Below are positions 59,239 through 64,000 of a stretch of DNA of 64,000 bases, piece after piece. Source of the DNA: Streptomyces lincolnensis (lineage in GTDB: Bacteria > Actinomycetota > Actinomycetes > Streptomycetales > Streptomycetaceae); NCBI RefSeq assembly GCF_021173675.1, contig NZ_JAIHON010000003.1, positions 124,001 to 188,000 on the forward strand. The letters run 5' to 3'. The notes beneath the pieces are model-generated. The model saw only the letters and a list, made by a program, of their open reading frames with translations. It was not told the origin of the DNA and made no database searches. A program made the position numbers and the translations under genes. Each line of letters begins with the position of its first letter. Positions within the stretch are counted from its first letter, which is position 1.

Positions 59239-59277
59239 TAGAATGGTCACGTTGGTTTCACAGCAAAAGAAATCTTT
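59239..59277 (+). promoter_or_regulatory. -10 element and AAAGA-AA-TCTTT operator of the ROK gene
   Basis: TAGAAT (59239-59244) matches the Streptomyces -10 consensus. The inverted repeat AAAGA-AA-TCTTT at 59266-59277 shares the AAAGAA core with the site in front of the sugar operon, which suggests the ROK regulator also controls itself. Confidence 0.45.
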
Positions 59278-59296
59278 GTCGAGAGGTCCGAACCTG

Positions 59297-60457
59297 ATGA
59301 CCCCAGGTGCCGCCAGCTGGCTGCCGCTGAGTCCGGGCGAACGCTCGGTGGCGATCGAGGTGCTCGTCCACGGCCCGCTCTCGCGCACCGAGATCGCCCG
59401 GCGACTGGACCTGTCGGCCGGCAGCCTCACCCGGCTGACCAAACCGCTGATCGAGTCCGGCCTGCTGGTCGAGGTCCCCGAGGCGGGCGCCCCGGCCGAG
59501 GCCCGCCAGGGGCGCCCCTCGCAGCCGCTCGACGTCGTCGCCGAGTCCCGCTCCTTCCTCGGCTTCAAGATCACCGAGGACATGGTCTACGGCGTCGTGA
59601 CCACCCTCAGGAGCCACATCGTCGCCCGCCACGACCGGCCCCTGGCCGGCCACGACCCCGCCCTGGTCGCCGATCTGCTCGCCGAGATGACCGCCGACCT
59701 CGTCCGCGACCACCCCCGGCTCGCCGGGATCGGCATCGGGGTCGGCGGCCTGGTCCGGGACCGGTCGACGGTGGGGGAGTCGGCCTTCCTGCACTGGCGC
59801 GACGTGCCGCTCGCCGCGCTCGTCGAGGAGCGCACCGGACTGCCGGTGGTCGTCGAGAACGACGTCGCCGCGCTCGTCGAGGCCGAGACCTGGTTCGGCG
59901 CCGGTCGCGGCCTCGACCGCTTCGTCGTCCTCACCATCGGCGCCGGCATCGGCTACGGCCTGGTCCTGGGCGGCAGCCGGGTGCCCTACGCGGAGGAGGA
60001 CCGCGGGTTCGGCCGCCACTGGATCCTGGACCCCAACGGGCCGCTCACCCCCGACGGGGAGCGCGGCAGCGCCATCTCGCTGCTCACCATCCCCAGCATC
60101 CGCTACCAGATCCAGGCCGCCACCGGCCGCGAGTACACCTACGAGGAGATCCTCGCCCTCGCCGCTGCCGAGGAGCCGCTGCCCGCCCGTGTCGTCGCCG
60201 AGTCCGCGCGTGCCCTCGGCATCCTGGTCGCCCAGATCTCCAACTTCGTCATGCCGCAGAAGATCCTGCTCGCCGGAGAAGGGGTCGGTCTGATGGAGGT
60301 GGCGGGCAAGGTGGTGGAGGACACCATCCGCTCCCACCGGCACCCGCTGGCCGCCCCGGTCGACCTGGAGACCAAGGTGTCCGACTTTCACGACTGGGCC
60401 CGCGGTGCCGCCGTCCTGGCGATCCAGGTGCTGGTCCTGGGCTCGGCGGACGCCTGA
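59297..60457 (+). CDS. ROK-family transcriptional regulator
   Basis: This 386-residue protein has an N-terminal winged HTH (GPLSRTEIARRLDLSAGSLT, RLTKPLIESGLL) and a ROK sugar-kinase-like domain with GIGIGVGGLVRD, VVVENDVAALVEAE and TIGAGIGYGLVLGG. The classical CxCGxxGC zinc motif is not present; the matching region reads GFGRHWILDPNGPLTPDGE, so it probably lacks the zinc knot. It is divergent from a sugar importer that it likely represses until the substrate appears. Confidence 0.9.
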   Translation: MTPGAASWLPLSPGERSVAIEVLVHGPLSRTEIARRLDLSAGSLTRLTKPLIESGLLVEVPEAGAPAEARQGRPSQPLDVVAESRSFLGFKITEDMVYGVVTTLRSHIVARHDRPLAGHDPALVADLLAEMTADLVRDHPRLAGIGIGVGGLVRDRSTVGESAFLHWRDVPLAALVEERTGLPVVVENDVAALVEAETWFGAGRGLDRFVVLTIGAGIGYGLVLGGSRVPYAEEDRGFGRHWILDPNGPLTPDGERGSAISLLTIPSIRYQIQAATGREYTYEEILALAAAEEPLPARVVAESARALGILVAQISNFVMPQKILLAGEGVGLMEVAGKVVEDTIRSHRHPLAAPVDLETKVSDFHDWARGAAVLAIQVLVLGSADA

Positions 60458-60569
60458 ACTCGGTTCTCCCGGTGGACAGATGGACGTGATCAGCGACACG
60501 GTCCGAAATATCCTATTGGCTCGTGATTACTCACATCGCCTTCACGTCCGGAGTCGTATGCTTCACATC

Positions 60570-60743
60570 ATGTCCACCACCGTTGAACCCACTACCGAAC
60601 GATCGGCTGACGAGGTCAACGAGGAGATCCGGGCCCTGTGGCTCCGGTCGGGCGGGACACTGAACGGCGAGCAGCGCGAGGAGTACCGGCGCCTCGTCCT
60701 GGAGTGGGCCGCTTCGGCCCCCCAGCCGGCCGGCGCGGCCTGA
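60570..60743 (+). CDS. small acidic hypothetical protein (57 aa)
   Basis: This 57-residue protein (STTVEPTTERSADEVNEEIR, then RALWLRSGGTLNGEQREEYR) is hydrophilic and helical. The upstream 60 bases are A/T-rich, as expected of a promoter. ATG 60570 has no ribosome site and follows TATGCT by seven bases, so it may be leaderless; ATG 60558 with GGAG is an alternative. Function unknown; such proteins are common in Streptomyces. Confidence 0.7.
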   Translation: MSTTVEPTTERSADEVNEEIRALWLRSGGTLNGEQREEYRRLVLEWAASAPQPAGAA

Positions 60744-60805
60744 TCACCGCCCGGCCGAGGACCGCCCCAGGCATCAGTCCGTGATCCAGGGGCACCCCTG
60801 ACCGG

Positions 60806-61627
60806 ATGGGCCCCGTCCTCGCTCTGGCTTCCGCCGTCTGCTACGGCATCGTCGACTTCGCCGGCGGCCTGCTCTCCCGGCGCGCCCACCCCGCCGCCGT
60901 CACCTTCCTCGGCCAGCTCGGCGGCCTGCTGTTCGCCTGCGGCGCGGCCCTCCTCCTTCCCGCCGGCGGACCGCGCCCGGCGGACCTGCTGTGGGGCGCG
61001 CTGTCCGGCGTCGGCAGCGGCGCCGCCATGCACTTCCTCAACCGCGGGCTGAGTCGCGGCGCCATGAGCGTGGTCGTCCCCGTCAGCGCGGTCACCGGCG
61101 TCGCCCTGTCCGTGCTGTGCGGGGTCCTCCTCGGCGACCGCCCGACGCTCCTGGCCTGGATCGGCATCGCCGTCACGGTGCCCGCCCTGTGGTGCGTGGC
61201 CGGAGGCCGCGCGGGCCTCGGCGGTGAGACCGGGGACGGCCTGCTGGCCAGCGTCGGGGTCGCCGTCCAGTACATCGCGCTCGCCCAGGCCGACCCCGCG
61301 AGCGGGCTGTGGCCCGTCGCCGCCGGCCGCGTGGCCGCCGTCCTCGTGCTGCTGCCGGGCGCCGCACGTCACCCCGACCGCCTGCGCGTGCCGCCGCGAC
61401 AGGGCCTCCAGGCCCTCCTGATCGGAGCGGGAGCCGCGCTCGGGCTCGTGCTGTATCTGCTCGCCGCCGGGCAGCAGTTGCTCGCCGTCGCCGTGGTGCT
61501 CGCCTCCCTCTACCCGGCCCTGCCGGTCCTCCTCGGGCTCGCCCTGCTCCACGAGCGGGTCGGCCGCAGACAGACGGCCGGCCTGCTCGGCGCGGCCGTC
61601 GCCACCGTCCTGCTCAGCCTCGGCTGA
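60806..61627 (+). CDS. DMT/EamA-family transporter
   Basis: This 273-residue protein has about ten short TM helices in two EamA repeats (GPVLALASAVCYGIVDFAGG ... VVLASLYPALPVLLGLALLH with a conserved ERVGRRQTAGLLG end). The VLASLYPALPVLLG block is typical of the second EamA repeat. It would export a small metabolite such as an amino acid or amine. It starts at ATG 60806, 62 bp after the small protein gene. Confidence 0.88.
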   Translation: MGPVLALASAVCYGIVDFAGGLLSRRAHPAAVTFLGQLGGLLFACGAALLLPAGGPRPADLLWGALSGVGSGAAMHFLNRGLSRGAMSVVVPVSAVTGVALSVLCGVLLGDRPTLLAWIGIAVTVPALWCVAGGRAGLGGETGDGLLASVGVAVQYIALAQADPASGLWPVAAGRVAAVLVLLPGAARHPDRLRVPPRQGLQALLIGAGAALGLVLYLLAAGQQLLAVAVVLASLYPALPVLLGLALLHERVGRRQTAGLLGAAVATVLLSLG

Positions 61628-61737
61628 CGGGACATCGGCCCCGGGGCCCGCACACCGGCAGGCCGCCGCCCCGTACGACGGTGAAGTCGGCGACGGCGGG
61701 GCGCGCGGGACACGAGACGCACCCGACGCCCCGGGCG

Positions 61738-63111
61738 TCAGCCCCAGGTCGCCGAGTAGTACCGCCGATAGGCCTTGCGGTCCTGCTCCGCGCGGATGAA
61801 CCGCGTGGCCACCAGGGCCACCAGACTCCCCGCGATGACCAGCAGCCCAGGACCGACGTTCCTGGGGTCCGTGATCCGCGAGAGCAGGGCCTCACCTGCC
61901 TGCCCGCCCGCCACCGGACCCGACGCCCCGGGCTGGGCCGCACCGGGGGCGATCGCGCTCTGCGTGGCGGAGGCGGACGGCGCCGGCGAGGGCGTGCCGC
62001 CCGCACCGCCGGCCGCCGGTGCCGCCACGAGCAGCTTCACCTTCAGATCGGCCAGCGCCTTCGTCACCGGCTGGAAGAACGTCGTCCCGCCGCTCGCGCA
62101 GTCACCGCTGCCGCCCGAGGTCACCCCGAGCGCGATCCCCTCGGAGAACATCGGGCCACCGCTGTCCCCGGGCTCGGCGCACACGTTCGTCTCGATCAGC
62201 CCGGTGACGGTGCCCTCGGGATAGTTCACCGTCGCGTTGAGCGCCGTCACCTCGCCGTCGCGCAGCCCGCTCGTGCTGCCGCTGCGGAACACCCGCTGCC
62301 CGACCGTGGGATCGGCCGCACCCGTGATCTGCACACCCTTGCCGTCGCCGATGGCCACCACGGAGGCTCCCTCGCCGGCCGCACCGCCCGAGTACTCCAC
62401 CAGGGAGTAGTCGTTGCCCGGGAAGCTCTGCGTGGTCGTGCTGCCCACCGGCTCCCGGCCCCCGCCGTCCGCGAACCACGCGGAACCGGTGGGTCCGCAG
62501 TGCCCGGCGGTGAGGATGAAGTCCTTGCGCCCGTCGGTCACGTTGAAGCCCGCCGAACAGCGGCCGGCGGTCGACAGGATCGGCTGCGCGCCGTTGATCC
62601 GGGTGGTGAAGGTGCCCTGGGCGCGCTCCATGCGGACGAAGCTGCCGATGCCGTGGGCGACGCGGGTCATCTTCGACCAGTTGTCGGCCGAGACGGTGCT
62701 GTCGGCGCGGACCACCACCTGGTTGGTCCGGTAGTCCATCGCCCACGCCGTCCCCGGCACCCGGGGCGCCGAACGCAGCGTCGCCGTCGCCGACTTCAGC
62801 TCGTTCATGCTGTGGGACACCATCTTCGGGGCGGCACCCGCCCGTTCGACCTCGGCGGCCGCCTCCTCGTCGGTGACCGCGACCACCGGCTTGCCGTCGT
62901 CACCGACCCAGGCGCCCGCCGTACGCGAGGCGCCCAGGCGTGTGACCAGGTCGGCGCCCGTGTCACCGGCCGTCTGCGCGTACGTCCGCGGTAAGGGGGC
63001 GGGGGTTTCGCTCGCCATCGCGCGCGTCACCATCGTCCCTCCCAGGAGGAGGCCGCCGACGGCCGCCAGCCGCGTCACTCGCCGGACGACCCGTCGTCGT
63101 GCGTGCCTCAT
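61738..63111 (-). CDS. membrane-anchored streptogrisin-like serine protease (S1E type)
   Basis: This 457-residue preproprotein has a signal peptide (to about residue 33) and a prodomain-like region (35-170). The chymotrypsin-fold domain has catalytic His204 in ILTAGHC, Asp234 in FPGNDYSLVEY and Ser317 in EPGDSGGP. A Pro/Ala/Ser-rich linker (residues ~360-405) leads to a C-terminal TM helix (GPGLLVIAGSLVALVATRFI) with a basic cytoplasmic tail. Secreted streptogrisins usually lack such an anchor, so this form would act at the cell surface. ATG 63111 is the natural start. Confidence 0.9.
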   Translation of the reverse strand: MRHARRRVVRRVTRLAAVGGLLLGGTMVTRAMASETPAPLPRTYAQTAGDTGADLVTRLGASRTAGAWVGDDGKPVVAVTDEEAAAEVERAGAAPKMVSHSMNELKSATATLRSAPRVPGTAWAMDYRTNQVVVRADSTVSADNWSKMTRVAHGIGSFVRMERAQGTFTTRINGAQPILSTAGRCSAGFNVTDGRKDFILTAGHCGPTGSAWFADGGGREPVGSTTTQSFPGNDYSLVEYSGGAAGEGASVVAIGDGKGVQITGAADPTVGQRVFRSGSTSGLRDGEVTALNATVNYPEGTVTGLIETNVCAEPGDSGGPMFSEGIALGVTSGGSGDCASGGTTFFQPVTKALADLKVKLLVAAPAAGGAGGTPSPAPSASATQSAIAPGAAQPGASGPVAGGQAGEALLSRITDPRNVGPGLLVIAGSLVALVATRFIRAEQDRKAYRRYYSATWG

Positions 63112-63247
63112 GCATGGCTCCCGAACCCGAACTCTTGGTCAACACCGCCGAGCGCTCCCGTGGTTGAGCGCCCTCCTCCCATACGTGGGCGGGGCCCGAG
63201 GTGTTCACGGGACGGGCGATCTTTCCGGGTCCGCCGCGTTCCCCTGA

Positions 63248-63276
63248 TTCCGGGGCGCACCGCGGCCGCCTATCTT
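63248..63276 (+). promoter_or_regulatory. putative promoter of a leaderless MalY-like gene
   Basis: TTCCGG (63248-63253) and TATCTT (63271-63276) are 17 bp apart, and the ATG at 63284 lies seven bases after the -10, which predicts a leaderless transcript. The -35 is weak. Confidence 0.4.
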
Positions 63277-63283
63277 GTGGCCC

Positions 63284-64000
63284 ATGACCAGGATCCCGTA
63301 CGACCCGTCCGGTGAACCGAATCCCCTGCGCGTCCTCACCCTCGACAGCCTCCGATGTCGTACGAGCATGAAATGGCGGACCTATCCCGAGGACGTGCTG
63401 CCGCTGTGGGTGGCCGAGATGGACGTGCCGCTCGCCGAACCCGTGCTCCGCGCGGTGACGGACGCACTGGTGCTCGGGGACACCGGCTACCCCGCCGGGA
63501 CCGCCTACGCGGAGGCGCTCGCGGCCTTCGCGGAGAAACGGTGGGGCTGGGACGGGCTCGCGGTGGAGCGCACCGCGATCGTGCCGGACGTGATGCTCGG
63601 CGTGGTCGAGATGGTGAAGCTGGTCACCGGTCCCGGCGATCCGGTGGTCGTGAACCCGCCGGTGTATCCGCCGTTCTTCCATTTCCTGACGCACATGGAC
63701 CGCCGGGTGGCCGAGGCCCCGCTCGGCGCGGACGGCCGGCTGGACCTCGACGTGCTGGAGGAGACCTTCCGGCGCTCCGTGGCGGGCGGAGGACGGGCCG
63801 CTTACCTGCTGTGCAGCCCCCACAACCCGACCGGCACCGTCCACACCGCCGCCGAACTGAGCGCCGTCGCCACGCTCGCCGACCGGTATGGGGTGCGGGT
63901 CGTCGCCGACGAGATCCACGCGCCGCTGGTCCTGCCCGGCGCGGACTTCGTGCCGTACCTGAGCGTGCCGGGCGGCGAGCGGGGCCTGTCGCTGATGTCG
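63284..64000 (+). CDS. MalY/PatB-family PLP aminotransferase/C-S lyase (3' partial)
   Basis: The first 239 residues of a fold-I PLP enzyme: [62 protein letters not shown] and [14 protein letters not shown] are all hallmarks of the MalY/PatB group. The PLP lysine lies beyond the window. These enzymes cleave cystathionine-type substrates or act as aminotransferases. ATG 63284 begins [18 protein letters not shown]. The gene is cut by the window edge and was not complete enough for a stop. Confidence 0.92.
   Translation, partial: MTRIPYDPSGEPNPLRVLTLDSLRCRTSMKWRTYPEDVLPLWVAEMDVPLAEPVLRAVTDALVLGDTGYPAGTAYAEALAAFAEKRWGWDGLAVERTAIVPDVMLGVVEMVKLVTGPGDPVVVNPPVYPPFFHFLTHMDRRVAEAPLGADGRLDLDVLEETFRRSVAGGGRAAYLLCSPHNPTGTVHTAAELSAVATLADRYGVRVVADEIHAPLVLPGADFVPYLSVPGGERGLSLMS

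Overview
The window reads as chromosomal DNA of a Streptomyces or close relative. G+C is very high, third codon positions are almost all G or C, starts are often GTG preceded by GGAGG, and genes are packed with ATGA/GTGA overlaps. Typical markers are present: mycothiol-dependent formaldehyde oxidation, a DUF574 methyltransferase, a TerD protein, a streptogrisin-like protease and DmdR1-type iron boxes. No rRNA gene, canonical tRNA gene, CRISPR array, transposase or integrase was seen.

Left part (1-14.6 kb): the tail of a SpoIIE-type phosphatase/anti-sigma kinase, a CBS protein, and a small sugar-nucleotide/glycosylation group. That group is rmlA, an internally deleted rmlB remnant and a methyltransferase, closed by a strong hairpin terminator and facing a family 2 glycosyltransferase. 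Then come a DUF574 methyltransferase, a phosphoesterase, a DHA2 exporter converging on an Lrp/AsnC regulator, a secreted pectate lyase with a recognisable promoter and LacI-like operator, a broken GNAT gene, an epimerase, a VOC protein and a TerD protein.

14.6-22.2 kb: a seven-gene minus-strand operon for a molybdenum hydroxylase of the form II CO-dehydrogenase-like class (small, large and medium subunits, then AAA ATPase, VWA protein, XdhC/CoxI and CoxG). The large subunit carries AYRGAGR, so CO is probably not the substrate.

22.2-32.9 kb: an OtrA/TetM-type ribosome protection gene behind an overlapping leader ORF, a secreted endoglycoceramidase-like GH5, and a decayed stretch holding an NAD-dependent DNA ligase fragment, a large palindrome and an unusual tRNA-like RNA with its own terminator. 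Next are an imine-reductase-like enzyme divergent from an HxlR regulator, a secreted beta-propeller divergent from a TetR regulator, an MGT glycosyltransferase, an NTF2-like protein and a small secreted protein.

32.9-45.4 kb: the most striking region. One minus-strand run of nine genes starts at an iron box. It encodes two siderophore permeases, an ATPase and a binding lipoprotein, then ATP-grasp, NIS synthetase, MFS exporter, NIS synthetase and PLP decarboxylase. The last five have the same gene order as vibrioferrin pvsABCDE. A FhuF-like ferric reductase is divergent from a second iron box. Two junctions in this run carry tandem repeats built around start codons; one is a chain of three identical 15-codon minicistrons.

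45.4-64 kb: a 27-bp-period minisatellite, an ABC exporter, mycothiol-dependent formaldehyde dehydrogenase with a metallo-beta-lactamase partner and a DUF4180 protein, two SDR enzymes, a LysR regulator divergent from a maleylpyruvate-isomerase-fold protein, and an L,D-transpeptidase. These are followed by a carbohydrate ABC importer with a Gfo/Idh/MocA oxidoreductase divergent from a ROK regulator, a small acidic protein, a DMT transporter, a membrane-anchored serine protease, and the 5' part of a MalY/PatB aminotransferase cut by the window end.
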